A stretch of DNA of 64,000 bases from Neisseria bergeri (GTDB lineage: Bacteria > Pseudomonadota > Gammaproteobacteria > Burkholderiales > Neisseriaceae). The translations under genes were made by a program, and so were the position numbers. Each line of letters opens with the position of its first letter. Position 1 is the first letter of the stretch. Shown in pieces: positions 18,663 to 28,100 of this stretch. The stretch is from contig POWY01000010.1 of assembly GCA_003044455.1 (NCBI GenBank), forward strand, positions 23,005 through 87,004, read 5' to 3'. A model generated the notes under the pieces. The model did no database searches. It saw nothing but the letters and a program-made list of their open reading frames with translations, and was not told the origin of the DNA.

Positions 18663-18962
18663 ATGACCGCATCCATGTACATCCTTTTGCTGCTTGCCTT
18701 GATTTTTGCCAACGCCCCCTTCCTCACGACCAGGCTGTTCGGCATCGTACCGCTCAAGCGCAAACATTTCGGACACCACCTGATCGAGCTGGCGGCAGGT
18801 TTTGCGCTGACCGCCGTTCTTGCCTACATCCTCGAATCCCGTGCGGGAGCGGTACACAATCAGGGTTGGGAGTTTTACGCCACCGTCGTCTGCCTGTACC
18901 TCATTTTCGCCTTCCCGTGTTTCGTGCGGCGTTATTTTTGGCACACGCGCAACAGGGAATAG
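18663..18962 (+). CDS. DUF2818 family membrane protein
   Basis: A 99-residue protein with three predicted hydrophobic helices (starting about residues 4, 38 and 70). It matches the DUF2818 family, which in betaproteobacteria typically sits directly after nuoN. ATG 18663 gives MTASMYILLLLALIF. The longer open frame from 18570 runs into the nuoN terminator and is not plausible. The function is unknown. The conserved position suggests a link with complex I assembly or stability, but this is inference. Confidence 0.8.
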   Translation: MTASMYILLLLALIFANAPFLTTRLFGIVPLKRKHFGHHLIELAAGFALTAVLAYILESRAGAVHNQGWEFYATVVCLYLIFAFPCFVRRYFWHTRNRE

Positions 18963-18973
18963 GCAGGCATAGA

Positions 18974-19003
18974 AATGCCGTCTGAAATCCTTTCAGACGG
19001 CAT
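18974..19003. terminator. Inverted DUS pair
   Basis: ATGCCGTCTGAAA faces its inverse across a 4-base loop, between the DUF2818 gene (+) and ispA (-). It can serve as a bidirectional terminator. Confidence 0.8.
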
Positions 19004-19070
19004 TTGTTTCATTCAAGTGTCGGCCGGCATTGCTGTGCCGGCACGTTTCAATCGGCGATATACGCCGGTT

Positions 19071-19967
19071 TCAATATTTGCGGGCGACTGCAAATTCTGC
19101 CAACTGCCGCAGGCGCAGGGCTTTGCCGCCGAAGGGTTCGAGCAGCGAGACTGCTTCGGCAACCAGTTTGTGTGCGTATGAGCGCGCCGCTTCCAAGCCC
19201 ATCAGTTTTACATAAGTCGGCTTGTCGTTGTCTGCATCTTTGCCCGCCGTTTTGCCCAAAGTCGCCGTGTCCGCTTCACAATCCAACACATCGTCAATGA
19301 CTTGGAACGCCAGCCCCAGTTTTGCCGCGTAAGCGTCCAATACGGCAAGTTCCGCGTCGGACAGATCGGGACACGCCGTCGCCCCCAATAAAACCGCCGC
19401 ACGGATTAGCGCACCCGTTTTCAGGCTGTGCATCTGTTCCAAATCGGCTTGAACCATTTGTTTGCCGACATTCGCCAAATCGATTGCCTGACCGCCCGCC
19501 ATACCTGCGCTGCCGCCTGCTTTCGCCAACACCGACAACATCGCCAACTGGCGTGTGGCGGGCAGTTCTGTCGGACGGCTCAACACGTCGAAGGCTTGGG
19601 TTTGCAAAGCGTCGCCGGTCAGTAGCGCGGTGGCTTCGCCATATTTGATGTGGCAGGTCGGTTTGCCGCGCCGCAGGCTGTCGTTGTCCATCGCCGGCAT
19701 ATCGTCGTGAACCAAAGAATAGACGTGAATCATTTCGATTGCCGCCATTGCCTGTCCGACCGCATCCGCCACGGCCCCGCCCAATTCCGAAGCCGCCAGC
19801 ACCAGCATCGGGCGCAGACGCTTGCCGCCGTCCAAAGCCGCATAGCGCATCGCTTCGTGCAGCGTGTGCGGGATTTCGTTTTCAGACGGCAAAAAGCGTT
19901 CCAGCAGCAGCTCTGTTTGCGCCTGCGTCCTAAGCTGCCACGTTTTCAAATCATTCGTCGGATTCAA
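19071..19967 (-). CDS. ispA: Farnesyl diphosphate synthase (short-chain polyprenyl synthase)
   Basis: Condenses isopentenyl diphosphate with allylic diphosphates to make farnesyl diphosphate for quinones and undecaprenyl phosphate. The 298-residue protein has the two Asp-rich motifs that bind Mg-diphosphate: [12 protein letters not shown] near residue 87 and VIDDVLD near residue 230. GGKRLRP lies near residue 48. The start is TTG 19967, preceded by GAAGGAG at 7-base spacing. No in-frame ATG occurs before residue 40. It overlaps the end of xseB by 17 bases, so the two genes are translationally coupled. Confidence 0.94.
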   Translation of the reverse strand: MNPTNDLKTWQLRTQAQTELLLERFLPSENEIPHTLHEAMRYAALDGGKRLRPMLVLAASELGGAVADAVGQAMAAIEMIHVYSLVHDDMPAMDNDSLRRGKPTCHIKYGEATALLTGDALQTQAFDVLSRPTELPATRQLAMLSVLAKAGGSAGMAGGQAIDLANVGKQMVQADLEQMHSLKTGALIRAAVLLGATACPDLSDAELAVLDAYAAKLGLAFQVIDDVLDCEADTATLGKTAGKDADNDKPTYVKLMGLEAARSYAHKLVAEAVSLLEPFGGKALRLRQLAEFAVARKY

Positions 19968-20175
19968 GGTTCAACTCCTTCAGCCCGTCCGCATCCAAAA
20001 CCTGTAATTTCTGTTCGACTTGGGCCAGCTTGGTTTGGCAGTACCTGACCAGCTCGTTGCCTTCCTGATAGGCGGCAAGCGCGTCTTCCAAGGGCATTTC
20101 GCCCTGCATAGACTGCGTCAGCGATTCAAGTCGAGACAATGCCTCTTCAAACGATTTCGGGGCGTTTTTCTTCAT
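19951..20175 (-). CDS. xseB: Exodeoxyribonuclease VII small subunit
   Basis: A 74-residue protein with the helical XseB fold: [16 protein letters not shown], then [22 protein letters not shown]. Several XseB copies bind the XseA subunit to form exonuclease VII, which degrades single-stranded DNA. The length is normal. It is upstream of and overlaps ispA, a common bacterial arrangement. xseA is not in the window. Confidence 0.93.
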   Translation of the reverse strand: MKKNAPKSFEEALSRLESLTQSMQGEMPLEDALAAYQEGNELVRYCQTKLAQVEQKLQVLDADGLKELNLESDE

Positions 20176-20359
20176 CGTATTTCCTTTTCGGTTGAAACCC
20201 CGTCCTTTAGGGCGGCAGGATCAGACTTTATTTGGGAGGGGAGTACCCCTTCAAAATCAGGACGATACATAGGGCGGTGCTTTATGTGCCGTCCTGTGTG
20301 TTGGAACATAGTTTCGGGTGTTCCGGTAAAAAGCGGATTGTAGCATTTTTGCAAAACGG

Positions 20360-20396
20360 ATGCCGTCTGAAACCCGAATCCGGCTTCAGACGGCAT
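20360..20396 (-). terminator. Inverted DUS pair after rsgA
   Basis: ATGCCGTCTGAAACC and GGCTTCAGACGGCAT are inverted copies just past the rsgA stop. A T-run follows on the + side and is less clear on the minus side. Confidence 0.75.
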
Positions 20397-20420
20397 TTTT
20401 TCCGCCCGGGCGGCAAGGCG

Positions 20421-21287
20421 TTACCCGAGCAGTTCGTCGGTGATGCCCTGCAAAAAGGCGAGGCGTTCGGGATGTGCCGCCCCGGTTCCGGCGGCGGCTT
20501 TGAAGGCGCAGCCGGGTTCGGCGCGGTGGGTGCAGTTGTGGAAGCGGCATTGCCCGACAAGGTGGCGGAAATCGGGGAAATAGCGTGGCAAATCGGCGGC
20601 TTGGAGGTGGTGCAGGCCGAATTCTTGCAAACCGGGGGAGTCGATTAATTGGGTTGCTTCGTTTAAATCGTAAAGCTGGGCGTGGGTGGTGGTGTGTTTG
20701 CCAGAATCGAGCGCGGTGGAGATGTCGCCGGTGCGGGCGGTTTGGCTGCCCAAAAGGGCGTTGGTCAGGGTGGATTTGCCCATACCGCTCTGCCCGAGCA
20801 GGATGTTGCTGTGCCCTTGCAGGACGGGGCGCAGGCTGTCGGCGTTTTCCAGCGCGCGGGTTTCGATGACGGGATAACCCAGCGTTTCGTAGAATTTGAG
20901 TTTTTCGCGCCAAAGGGCGGTTTCGGGCAGGTCGGCTTTGTTCAGGACGATGACGGCGCGGATGCCGGCGGCTTCGGCGGCAAGCAGGGCGCGCTGTAGC
21001 AGCCGCATGCTCGGACTCGGGACGGCGGCGGTTACGATGAGGAGTTGGGTAACGTTGGCGGCGATGAGTTTGGTTTTCCACGCGTCTTGGCGGTAGAGCA
21101 GGCTTTGGCGCGGTAAAAAATCTTCAATCACAACTTGTTCGGCGTTGACGGGGCTGATGCGGACGCGGTCGCCGCAGGCGAAATCGACGCGTTTTTTGCG
21201 GGTGCTGGCTTCGTAGGTTGTGCCGTCGGGCGTGCGGACGATGTAGCGGCGGCCGTAGCCGGCGGTAATTTGGGAGGTGTCGTTCAT
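20421..21287 (-). CDS. rsgA: Ribosome small-subunit-dependent GTPase A
   Basis: A 288-residue circularly permuted GTPase that helps mature the 30S subunit. An N-terminal OB domain is followed by the G motifs in permuted order: LNKADL (G4), GQSGMGKST (G1), then DSPG (G3). A C-terminal zinc site follows (CRFHNCTH and a later Cys). The start at 21287 gives MNDTSQITAGYGRRYIV. The frame is open upstream, but that part lies across a DUS terminator and is not family-like. Confidence 0.93.
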   Translation of the reverse strand: MNDTSQITAGYGRRYIVRTPDGTTYEASTRKKRVDFACGDRVRISPVNAEQVVIEDFLPRQSLLYRQDAWKTKLIAANVTQLLIVTAAVPSPSMRLLQRALLAAEAAGIRAVIVLNKADLPETALWREKLKFYETLGYPVIETRALENADSLRPVLQGHSNILLGQSGMGKSTLTNALLGSQTARTGDISTALDSGKHTTTHAQLYDLNEATQLIDSPGLQEFGLHHLQAADLPRYFPDFRHLVGQCRFHNCTHRAEPGCAFKAAAGTGAAHPERLAFLQGITDELLG

Positions 21288-21312
21288 GGTTTCTTTGGGG
21301 TTGGGTGTGGAA

Positions 21313-21344
21313 ATGCCGTCTGAAAACGGGTGTTCAGACGGCAT
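21313..21344 (-). terminator. Inverted DUS pair after the ABC transporter
   Basis: ATGCCGTCTGAA and TTCAGACGGCAT are inverted across an 8-base loop. They separate the ABC transporter stop (21349) from the rsgA start. Confidence 0.75.
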
Positions 21345-21348
21345 CGGT

Positions 21349-23205
21349 TCAGTCATGCTGCCACTCGACGTGTTCGCTGAGGAAACCGCCGCTCTGGTGC
21401 GCCCAGAGTTTGGCGTAAAGCCCGCGTTTTTCGAGGAGTTCGGCGTGTGTGCCTTCTTCGATGATGCGGCCTTTGTCGAGGACGACGAGCCTGTCCATCG
21501 CGGCAATGGTGGAGAGGCGGTGGGCGATGGCAATGACGGTTTTGCCGTCCATCATTTTGTCGAGGCTTTCTTGGATGGCGGCTTCGACTTCGGAGTCGAG
21601 CGCGCTGGTGGCTTCATCGAGCAGCAGAATCGGCGCATCTTTGAGCATGACGCGCGCGATGGCGATGCGCTGGCGTTGACCGCCGGAGAGTTTCACGCCG
21701 CGTTCGCCAACATACGCGTCGTAGCCGCGCCGTCCTTTGGCATCGGAAAGGTTAGGGATGAAATCAGCGGCTTCGGCGCGTTCGGCGGCGGAAATCATTT
21801 CGGCATCAGTTGCATCGGGGCGACCATAGATAATGTTGTCGCGCACGGAACGGTGCAGCAGCGAGGTGTCTTGCGTGACCAAACCGATTTGGGCGCGCAG
21901 GCTTTCTTGGGTCACGCTGTCCACGGTTTGGCCGTCGATCGAAATCGTGCCGCTTTGCGGTTCGTAGAAGCGTAAAAGCAGGTTGACGATGGTGGATTTG
22001 CCCGCGCCGCTGCGTCCGATCAAGCCGACTTTTTCGCCCGGTCGGATGGTAAGGTTGAAGCCGTTGAGCAGCGGTTTGCCTGCTTCGTAGCAAAAATCGA
22101 CGTGTTCGAACTTGATTTCGCCTTGCGACACTTTCAACGGCAGGGCGTTTGGCTTGTCGAGGATGGTGTGCGGTTTGGACAGGGTCGCCATGCCGTCGCC
22201 GACGGTGCCGATGTTTTCAAACAATCGGGCGGATTCCCACATGATGTATTGCGACAAACCGTTGACGCGCAACGCCATCGCGGTGGCGGTAGCAACCGCG
22301 CCGACGCCGACTTGCCCGTGATACCAAAGCCAGATGCCCAGAGCGGTCGTGCAGGCGGTCAGCGAGCTGTTGACGATGAAGCTGCAGGTGTGCAGAAGCG
22401 TCGCCAAACGCATTTGGGCGTGTACCGTCACCATAAATTCTTCCATCGACTGCTTGGCGTAGGCCGCTTCGCGCGCGCCGTGGGAGAAGAGTTTGACGGT
22501 GGTGATATTGGAATAGGCATCGGTAATGCGGCCGGTCATTAGCGAGCGCGCATCCGCCTGACGCGCGGCGGTTTTGCCGAGCTTGGGAATCAGGAAACGC
22601 ATAATCAGGGTGAATCCAATCATCCAGCCGATAAAGGGCAGCAGCAGCCAGCCGTCGAACGAAATCAGAATCACGCCGGACGTGATGAAATACACCAGCA
22701 CATACACGACCATGTCGGCAACCGTCATCACCACGTCGCGCAACGCCAGCGCGGTCTGCATGACTTTGGCGGACACGCGTCCTGCAAATTCGTCCTGATA
22801 GAAGCCGAGGCTCTGTCCCAGCATCAGGCGATGGAAGTTCCAGCGCAGGCGCATGGGGAACACGCCTTGCAGGGTTTGCAGGCGCACGTTGGACGCGAGG
22901 AAGGTCCAGAGGGCGAAAAATACCATCATCGCCGCCATCGCCGCCAAAGCCCAGCCTTTTTCGGCAAACAGGGTTGCGGGCGTGTATTTGCCGAGCCAGT
23001 CCACGACTTTGCCCATAAATTGAAACAGCAGGGCTTCCATGATGCCGATGCCTGCGGTAAATGCTGCCAAAACGGCAATCCATTTGCGCAAGCCCCTGAT
23101 GTTGCTCCAGATAAACCGCCACAGTCCTTTTTCAGGCGTTTTCGGCGCGGCTTCTGGATAAGGGTCGATTCGGGACTCGAACCAGGAAAATATTTTGTTC
23201 AACAT
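21349..23205 (-). CDS. ABC exporter, fused membrane and ATPase domains
   Basis: A 618-residue half-transporter. Residues about 35-320 hold six hydrophobic helices of an exporter-type membrane domain. The ATPase domain has Walker A GRSGAGKST, signature LSGGQRQR, Walker B ILLLDEAT and the switch histidine in AHRLS. It would act as a homodimer in the inner membrane; the substrate is unknown. I place the start at 23205 (MLNKIFSWFESRIDPYP). The frame extends 54 codons further, but that part overlaps an inverted DUS pair. It is unlikely to be MsbA itself, since it has an extended N-terminus and no clear MsbA-specific features. Confidence 0.88.
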   Translation of the reverse strand: MLNKIFSWFESRIDPYPEAAPKTPEKGLWRFIWSNIRGLRKWIAVLAAFTAGIGIMEALLFQFMGKVVDWLGKYTPATLFAEKGWALAAMAAMMVFFALWTFLASNVRLQTLQGVFPMRLRWNFHRLMLGQSLGFYQDEFAGRVSAKVMQTALALRDVVMTVADMVVYVLVYFITSGVILISFDGWLLLPFIGWMIGFTLIMRFLIPKLGKTAARQADARSLMTGRITDAYSNITTVKLFSHGAREAAYAKQSMEEFMVTVHAQMRLATLLHTCSFIVNSSLTACTTALGIWLWYHGQVGVGAVATATAMALRVNGLSQYIMWESARLFENIGTVGDGMATLSKPHTILDKPNALPLKVSQGEIKFEHVDFCYEAGKPLLNGFNLTIRPGEKVGLIGRSGAGKSTIVNLLLRFYEPQSGTISIDGQTVDSVTQESLRAQIGLVTQDTSLLHRSVRDNIIYGRPDATDAEMISAAERAEAADFIPNLSDAKGRRGYDAYVGERGVKLSGGQRQRIAIARVMLKDAPILLLDEATSALDSEVEAAIQESLDKMMDGKTVIAIAHRLSTIAAMDRLVVLDKGRIIEEGTHAELLEKRGLYAKLWAHQSGGFLSEHVEWQHD

Positions 23206-23228
23206 TGTTTTCGATTTCGGTAAAACAG

Positions 23229-23262
23229 TTTCAGACGGCATCAAACACAATGCCGTCTGAAA
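23229..23262 (-). terminator. Inverted DUS pair between ruvA and the ABC transporter
   Basis: TTTCAGACGGCAT and ATGCCGTCTGAAA face each other across an 8-base loop, between the ruvA stop (23367) and the ABC transporter start (23205). Confidence 0.7.
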
Positions 23263-23366
23263 GGAAGGACAATAACGCCATTTTACGGGAAAAGCCGTCG
23301 GGAAGACAGCGCGGGGCGGAAACGCAGGGTTTCGGCAGGCAAACGCCGCGCCGCCTTCAGACGGCA

Positions 23367-23951
23367 TTATTTCAGCAGGTTTTTTAAGGCAAGGCGCACG
23401 CCTTCGCCCACGTCCGTCCCCTTCGGAACGCCTTTGACCGCCGCTTTTGCTTCGCGTTCGCTGTAACCCAGCGCAAGCAGCGTGCTGACGATGTCTTCCG
23501 TTTCGTCGGCGGCGGGTGCGGCGGCAAACAGCCCGTCTGTTACCGTATGCGCGACCAGCTTGCCGCGCAGTTCCAAAACCATACGTTCGGCGGTTTTTTT
23601 GCCGATTCCCGGGGCGGAGGAGAGGCGTTTCACGTCTTCTTCGGCAACCGCCCGCGCCAGTTCGTCGGCAGTCATCGCCGACAAAATGCCCAAAGCCGTT
23701 TTCGCGCCGATGCCGCCGACCTTGATCAGTTGGCGGAAGGTCTTGCGTTCTTCCGCAGTGGCAAAACCAAATAAAAGATGTGCGTCTTCCCGAATGATAA
23801 GCTGGGTAAACAGTTGTACGCTTTCACCCACGGGCGGCAGGTTGTAGAAGGTCTGCATCGATACGTCGGCCTCATAGCCGACACCGTTGACATCGATGAC
23901 GATTTGCGGAGGGTTTTTTTCAACCAGTTTGCCGGTCAGTCTGCTGATCAT
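23367..23951 (-). CDS. ruvA: Holliday junction branch migration protein RuvA
   Basis: RuvA binds four-way junctions as a tetramer and loads the RuvB motor. The 194-residue protein has the N-terminal OB domain ([16 protein letters not shown]), two helix-hairpin-helix motifs ([15 protein letters not shown] and [19 protein letters not shown]) and the C-terminal RuvB-contact domain ([11 protein letters not shown]). The start at 23951 is the family start. An upstream extension from 23981 is unlikely. ruvB is not adjacent. Confidence 0.95.
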   Translation of the reverse strand: MISRLTGKLVEKNPPQIVIDVNGVGYEADVSMQTFYNLPPVGESVQLFTQLIIREDAHLLFGFATAEERKTFRQLIKVGGIGAKTALGILSAMTADELARAVAEEDVKRLSSAPGIGKKTAERMVLELRGKLVAHTVTDGLFAAAPAADETEDIVSTLLALGYSEREAKAAVKGVPKGTDVGEGVRLALKNLLK

Positions 23952-23982
23952 GTGTGCCGAATCCTGAAGTGTCGGGTGCAAA

Positions 23983-24016
23983 ATGCCGTCTGAAACCGGT
24001 TCGGGCTTCAGACGGC
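23983..24016 (-). terminator. Inverted DUS pair after the PepSY gene
   Basis: ATGCCGTCTGAAACCGG and its near inverse (CGGGCTTCAGACGGCA) lie just downstream of the PepSY gene. Confidence 0.7.
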
Positions 24017-24032
24017 ACGGATTGTATCAAAT

Positions 24033-24359
24033 TCAGTCGTCGCGGCGGGAGGAAATCACGCGGCCGGTGCGGGCATCGACAACGACTTTGTATTCCTGTC
24101 CGTTTTTGACGATTTCGACATCATAGTGCGGACGGTCGTCGTCGTGTTCGAGATCGATGTCGGTGATTTTGCCGCCGACGCGTGCCAACGCTGCTTTTTC
24201 GGCTTGGGCGCGGCTGATGATTTTGTCTTGTTTGTTGTGTTGGTGTGCGGCGTGTCCGTGGTCGTCATCGCCATGTCCGTCGTGGTGGGCGAGCGCGGGT
24301 GCGGAAATGCCCAGCAGTGCGGTTGCGGCGGCGGTCAAGAGAAGGTGTTTGAAGTTCAT
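24033..24359 (-). CDS. Periplasmic PepSY-domain protein, His-rich
   Basis: A 108-residue protein with a cleavable signal (about residues 1-24, ending APALAHH). A His/Asp-rich segment (HHDGHGDDDHGHAAHQH) follows and could bind metal. The C-terminal PepSY domain has the typical ARVGGKITDIDLE, then VEIVKNGQEYKVVVDARTGRVI. Small PepSY proteins are thought to modulate secreted proteins or sense ligands, but no specific partner is evident. It stands as a single gene with its own DUS terminator. Confidence 0.85.
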   Translation of the reverse strand: MNFKHLLLTAAATALLGISAPALAHHDGHGDDDHGHAAHQHNKQDKIISRAQAEKAALARVGGKITDIDLEHDDDRPHYDVEIVKNGQEYKVVVDARTGRVISSRRDD

Positions 24360-24420
24360 ATTTTGCCCTTGTAAATCAGGGGTTGGAAAATGGGGATATT
24401 AATAAGGTATCAAATAACCG

Positions 24421-25140
24421 TCAACCGGCGGTCAGTACCGCCCGAACCATACCGCGCGCCTGCGCTTCGGCCTCGGCGGCGCGTTCCTGCGAGGCAAACG
24501 GGCCCATTTTGACGACGTATTCGTAACGGTGTTTTTCAACCGAGAGGTTCGGGCTTGATGATGAAGCGGCGAAGTTTTGGGCGGCATGGTTCAGATATGC
24601 CTGTGCTTCGCGTTCCGTACCGAAGGATTTCAAGTCGATGAAGATGTCTTTGTTTTCGGCAGTCGGTGAGGATTTACCCGGGACAATCTGTTCGATTTTG
24701 ACATGTGCCGTACCTTGGCTGACAAAGCCCAATTGTTGGGCCGCCGCTTTGGATACGTCGATGATGCGGTTGCTGTGGAAGGGACCGCGGTCGTTGATGC
24801 GGACGACGACGCTTTTCCCGTTACGGGTATTGGTTACGCGGACGTAGCTGGGAATGGGCAGTGTTTTGTGTGCGGCGGTGAAGGCGTTCATGTCGTATCG
24901 TTCCCCGCCGGAAGTTTTGCGGCCGTGAAATCTGCCGCCATACCATGAGGCGTTGCCGGTTTGCGTGAACTCGGCGATTTGGTTTTTCGGCGTGTAGCGT
25001 TTTCCGGCGACTTTGTAGCTGCGGTTGGCGGAGGCGTGCAGTTTTTCTGCCTTGACCACTGCGTCGGCGGATGCCGTCTGAAGGGAATGTATGCCGAATG
25101 CGGCGGTGAGGAGGAAAAGGGTTTTTCGGGTTAAAGTCAA
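24421..25140 (-). CDS. rlpA: RlpA-like septal/peptidoglycan protein with SPOR domain
   Basis: A 239-residue exported protein with an RlpA-type double-psi beta-barrel domain (about residues 58-155; GNASWYGGRFHGRKTSGGE, and NDRGPF with the conserved Asp). A C-terminal SPOR-like domain follows (FGTEREAQAYL and YVVKMGPFASQERAAEA). RlpA proteins cleave or bind peptidoglycan lacking stem peptides. The start is TTG 25140, with GGAAC 7 bases upstream. The signal peptide (LFLLTAAFGIHSLQTASA) has no lipobox, unlike E. coli RlpA. An uptake-sequence core (CTTCAGACGGCATCC) encodes part of that signal peptide. Confidence 0.85.
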   Translation of the reverse strand: MTLTRKTLFLLTAAFGIHSLQTASADAVVKAEKLHASANRSYKVAGKRYTPKNQIAEFTQTGNASWYGGRFHGRKTSGGERYDMNAFTAAHKTLPIPSYVRVTNTRNGKSVVVRINDRGPFHSNRIIDVSKAAAQQLGFVSQGTAHVKIEQIVPGKSSPTAENKDIFIDLKSFGTEREAQAYLNHAAQNFAASSSSPNLSVEKHRYEYVVKMGPFASQERAAEAEAQARGMVRAVLTAG

Positions 25141-25192
25141 AACGTGTTCCGTTCTTGAGTTGAAGACGAATGGGCATCATGCCCTACGGACA

Positions 25193-25233
25193 CGTTCCGA
25201 ACCGCCGCACGCTGCGGACGGCGGTTCGGAATG
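25193..25233 (-). terminator. Long hairpin downstream of trmL
   Basis: CGTTCCGAACCGCCG (25193-25207) and CGGCGGTTCGGAATG (25219-25233) form a 15-base stem with one mismatch and an 11-base loop, between trmL and the rlpA-like gene. No strong U-tract is visible. Confidence 0.5.
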
Positions 25234-25268
25234 TATCCGAACGGTTTTCAGACGGCATGAACCTGCGT

Positions 25269-25733
25269 TCAAACGCCGCCTGCGTAACCGTGTTGCCGCC
25301 ATGCTTCAAAGAGAATCACGGCGACGGTGTTGGAAAGGTTCATACTCCGGCTGCCGGGCTGCATGGGCAGGCGGATTTTTTGCGCGGCGGGCAGGCTGTC
25401 GAGAATGTCGGCAGGCAGTCCGCGCGTTTCCGGCCCGAACAATAAAACGTCGCCTTTTTGAAACGCGGTTTCATCGGGGCGCGCCGTGCCTTTGGTGGTC
25501 AGTGCGAAAATGCGCCTGCCTGCGAGTGCCTTGAGGCAGTCGTCGAAGTTTTCGTGCACCGTCAGGCTGGCGAACTCGTGGTAGTCGAGCCCGGCGCGTT
25601 TCATTTTGGCGGAATCCAATGGGAAGCCGAGCGGTTTGACAAGGTGCAAATCCGCGCCGGTATTGGCGCACAGGCGGATGATGTTGCCTGTGTTCGGGGG
25701 GATTTCCGGTTGGTATAAAACGATGGTAAACAT
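25269..25733 (-). CDS. trmL: tRNA (cytidine/uridine-34-2'-O)-methyltransferase
   Basis: A SPOUT-class methyltransferase that methylates the wobble ribose of certain leucine tRNAs. The 154-residue protein has the knotted-fold motifs [13 protein letters not shown] near the N-terminus, [11 protein letters not shown] in the middle and [26 protein letters not shown] at the end. The start at 25733 ([16 protein letters not shown]) is the family start. Confidence 0.93.
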   Translation of the reverse strand: MFTIVLYQPEIPPNTGNIIRLCANTGADLHLVKPLGFPLDSAKMKRAGLDYHEFASLTVHENFDDCLKALAGRRIFALTTKGTARPDETAFQKGDVLLFGPETRGLPADILDSLPAAQKIRLPMQPGSRSMNLSNTVAVILFEAWRQHGYAGGV

Positions 25734-25797
25734 AAATATCAATCACTTATAGGCGCGTAACCTTGCCACAAGGCGGATGGGGTGTCAAAAAATTTAG

Positions 25798-26523
25798 TTA
25801 TTTTTTCATTGGCGTGCGTGCCAGCGTCCAGCAGCAGATTCGGTTCGCGCCCGATTTTTTCAGTGTCTTTGCCAATTCGTCCAGCGTCGCGCCGGTGGTA
25901 AAGACATCGTCGATTAACAGAATATTACAGTTTTCCGGTATCGGCGTGCGGATTTCAAAGGCATTTTTGATGTTTTTCAGTCGGTCGCTGCCTTTAAGCG
26001 TGCTTTGCGGCGGGCGGTGGTGTCGGAATACGGTGTGTCGGGGCAGTATCCGCCAGCCGTAGCGTTGTGCCAACAACCCGACGATGCTTTCACTTTGGTT
26101 GAAGCCGCGTTGCAACAGCCGCTCCCTGCTTAGCGGTACGGGCAGGACGAAATCGAAACATTCGTCTGCAAGCCGGTCGGGCGGATTCTGCATCATCAGG
26201 TCTGCCAGCGGCTGCACCATGCCCAAATCAGCCAAGTGCTTCAGCGCGCGTATCATGTTGCTGACGGGCGGTTCGTAATGCAGCGATGCCCACATCCGGT
26301 CGAATGCGGGCGGTTTTCTTTGGCAAATGCCGCACGCTGATCCGCCTTGGATGTGTCTGAAACACAGGGGGCAGCTGTTTGCCGCGTCGGTGCGGTATGC
26401 CGCCAAATCCGCCGCGCAGCCGGCGCAGATGCCGTCTGAAACGTCTGATGAATCGTGGCATAATACGCAGTGTCTGACTGCTGCCGCGTCTGCGATGCGC
26501 CGCCAACAAGAGAGAAAATTCAT
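25798..26523 (-). CDS. comF: ComF family phosphoribosyltransferase-like protein
   Basis: A 241-residue protein related to ComF/GntX, required for natural transformation in several bacteria. The N-terminal part has two zinc-ribbon-like Cys pairs ([20 protein letters not shown]). The C-terminal part has the PRTase signature [17 protein letters not shown]. Neisseria is constitutively competent, so a DNA-uptake role is reasonable. The start at 26523 shares two bases with the divergent bioH start codon (CATG), so each promoter must lie within the other gene. Confidence 0.88.
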   Translation of the reverse strand: MNFLSCWRRIADAAAVRHCVLCHDSSDVSDGICAGCAADLAAYRTDAANSCPLCFRHIQGGSACGICQRKPPAFDRMWASLHYEPPVSNMIRALKHLADLGMVQPLADLMMQNPPDRLADECFDFVLPVPLSRERLLQRGFNQSESIVGLLAQRYGWRILPRHTVFRHHRPPQSTLKGSDRLKNIKNAFEIRTPIPENCNILLIDDVFTTGATLDELAKTLKKSGANRICCWTLARTPMKK

Positions 26524-27265
26524 GCCTGATGCCGTCAAAAAAGTTTACCTGATACACGGGTGGGGGGCGAACCGCCATGTGTTCGACGACCTGATGCCCC
26601 GTCTGCCTGCGGAATGGGCGGTGTGCGCACCCGATTTGCCCGGACACGGCGACGCGCCCTTTGTGCAACACTTCGATATTGAGGCAGCCGCCGACGCGGT
26701 TGCCGCACAAATCGATACGCCGGCCGACATTCTCGGCTGGTCGCTCGGCGGATTGGTTGCGCTGTATCTGGCGGCCCGCCATCCCGGAAAAGTCCGTTCG
26801 CTCTGCCTGACGGCGAGTTTCGCCCGACTGATGGCTGACGAAGACTATCCCGAAGGGCTTGCCGCGCCTGCACTGGGCAAAATGGTCGGTGCGTTCCGTT
26901 TGGATTATGCCAAACATATCAAACAGTTTCTACAACTCCAGCTTCTGCACACGCCTGATGCCGCCGAAATCATCGGCAGAATCCTGCCCGATTTGGCACA
27001 GTGCGGCACGCCTCAAGCCTTACAGGAAGCTTTGAACGCGGCGGAAAGGGCGGATGCGCGGCATTTGTTGGACAAGATAGATGTTCCGGTACTGCTGGTG
27101 TTCGGCGGCAAAGACGCGATTACGCCGCCGCGCATGGGTGAATATCTGCACCGCCGTTTGAAGGGCAGCAGGTTGGTTGTGATGGAAAAGGCGGCGCATG
27201 CGCCGTTTTTGAGCCACGCGGAAGCGTTTGCCGCGCTGTACCGCGACTTTGTTGAAGGGGTTTGA
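26522..27265 (+). CDS. bioH: Pimeloyl-ACP methyl ester carboxylesterase
   Basis: A 247-residue alpha/beta hydrolase that removes the methyl ester from pimeloyl-ACP, ending the BioC-BioH route to the biotin pimelate moiety. The nucleophile is S74 in GWSLGG. The acid is in [10 protein letters not shown] and the histidine is in KAAHAPF. It is followed one base later by bioC, which supports the name. A run of six Gs lies at codons 14-16. The start overlaps the comF start in divergent orientation. Confidence 0.9.
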   Translation: MPDAVKKVYLIHGWGANRHVFDDLMPRLPAEWAVCAPDLPGHGDAPFVQHFDIEAAADAVAAQIDTPADILGWSLGGLVALYLAARHPGKVRSLCLTASFARLMADEDYPEGLAAPALGKMVGAFRLDYAKHIKQFLQLQLLHTPDAAEIIGRILPDLAQCGTPQALQEALNAAERADARHLLDKIDVPVLLVFGGKDAITPPRMGEYLHRRLKGSRLVVMEKAAHAPFLSHAEAFAALYRDFVEGV

Positions 27266-27266
27266 G

Positions 27267-28100
27267 ATGAACCATCAGGACGCACGCTGGCAGGTTCACC
27301 GCCATCTTGCCGAACATGCCGACCAACGGCTGACACTCGTCCGCAACGCGCCCAAGCATATCCTGCTTGCCGGGGCGGATGCGGACATCAGCCGCAGCCT
27401 GCTGGCGAAACGCTATCCGCAGGCGGTATTTGAAGAATACGATTCCCGTGCGGATTTTTTGGCGGCGGCTGCCGCCGCCCGCAAAGGCGGTTTTTGGCAA
27501 AGGTTTACGGGTAAGGGCGTGGTGCAACACTGCCAATCCCCGACCGCGCCGCTGCCTGAAGCGTGTGCCGATATGTTGTGGTCGAATCTCGGACTGTTGG
27601 CGGCGGAACAAATCCTTCCCGTGCTGCAAAATTGGGCGCGCGCGCTGAAGACGGACGGACTGCTGTTTTTCACCTGCTTCGGGCGAGATACCTTGGCGGA
27701 ACTGAAATGCCGTCTGAAAGAAAACGGTATTGAGAGCCGCAGCGCGCTTTTCCCCGATATGCATGACTTGGGCGATATGCTTGCTGAAAACGGCTTTTAC
27801 GACCCCGTTACCGATACGGCGAAGCTGGTGTTGGATTACAAAAAGGCGGAAACGTTTTGGGCGGATATGGACACGCTGGGCATCTGGCGGGCAATGGCGT
27901 GGAACGATGAAAACGCCGCGCGTTCGTGTGTCGGGACAATATTTGAACGGGAAGGTGGTTTGAGTATTACGCTGGAAACAGTGTACGGACACGCCGTGAA
28001 AAAACTGATGCTGCCGCAAGGGGAGAACGTGGTGCAGTTTTTTCCGAAGAATGGCTTAACTAATCCATCAGTAAAAGAAGGGATAAGGGTAAATAAATGA
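27267..28100 (+). CDS. bioC: Malonyl-ACP O-methyltransferase, atypical C-terminus
   Basis: A 277-residue SAM methyltransferase-like protein directly after bioH. BioC methylates malonyl-ACP to start pimelate synthesis. Methyltransferase features include LPEACADMLWSNLGL and LKTDGLLFFTCFGRDTL. The SAM motif I is degenerate (HILLAGADADIS), lacking the usual GxGxG. The final 16 residues (NGLTNPSVKEGIRVNK) are AT-rich in codons and look unlike the preceding sequence. I suspect the original end lay near QFFPK and the tail came with the downstream AT-rich gene. The start at 27267 gives MNHQDARWQVHRHL. The stop overlaps the next start (ATGA). Confidence 0.85.
   Translation: MNHQDARWQVHRHLAEHADQRLTLVRNAPKHILLAGADADISRSLLAKRYPQAVFEEYDSRADFLAAAAAARKGGFWQRFTGKGVVQHCQSPTAPLPEACADMLWSNLGLLAAEQILPVLQNWARALKTDGLLFFTCFGRDTLAELKCRLKENGIESRSALFPDMHDLGDMLAENGFYDPVTDTAKLVLDYKKAETFWADMDTLGIWRAMAWNDENAARSCVGTIFEREGGLSITLETVYGHAVKKLMLPQGENVVQFFPKNGLTNPSVKEGIRVNK

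Noticed and set aside
20172..20396. 74-codon minus-strand frame beginning at a DUS (MPSEAGFGF)
   Set aside because: The start is an uptake sequence in an intergenic terminator, there is no ribosome site, and the protein has no recognisable character.
23365..23400. Frameshift or truncated end in ruvA, because a DUS abuts its stop
   Set aside because: RuvA is full length and its C-terminal domain is complete. The DUS simply follows it.
26562..26567. Six-G run near the bioH start as a phase-variation switch
   Set aside because: The run is short, the gene is metabolic and the frame is intact. It is noted only as a weak possibility.
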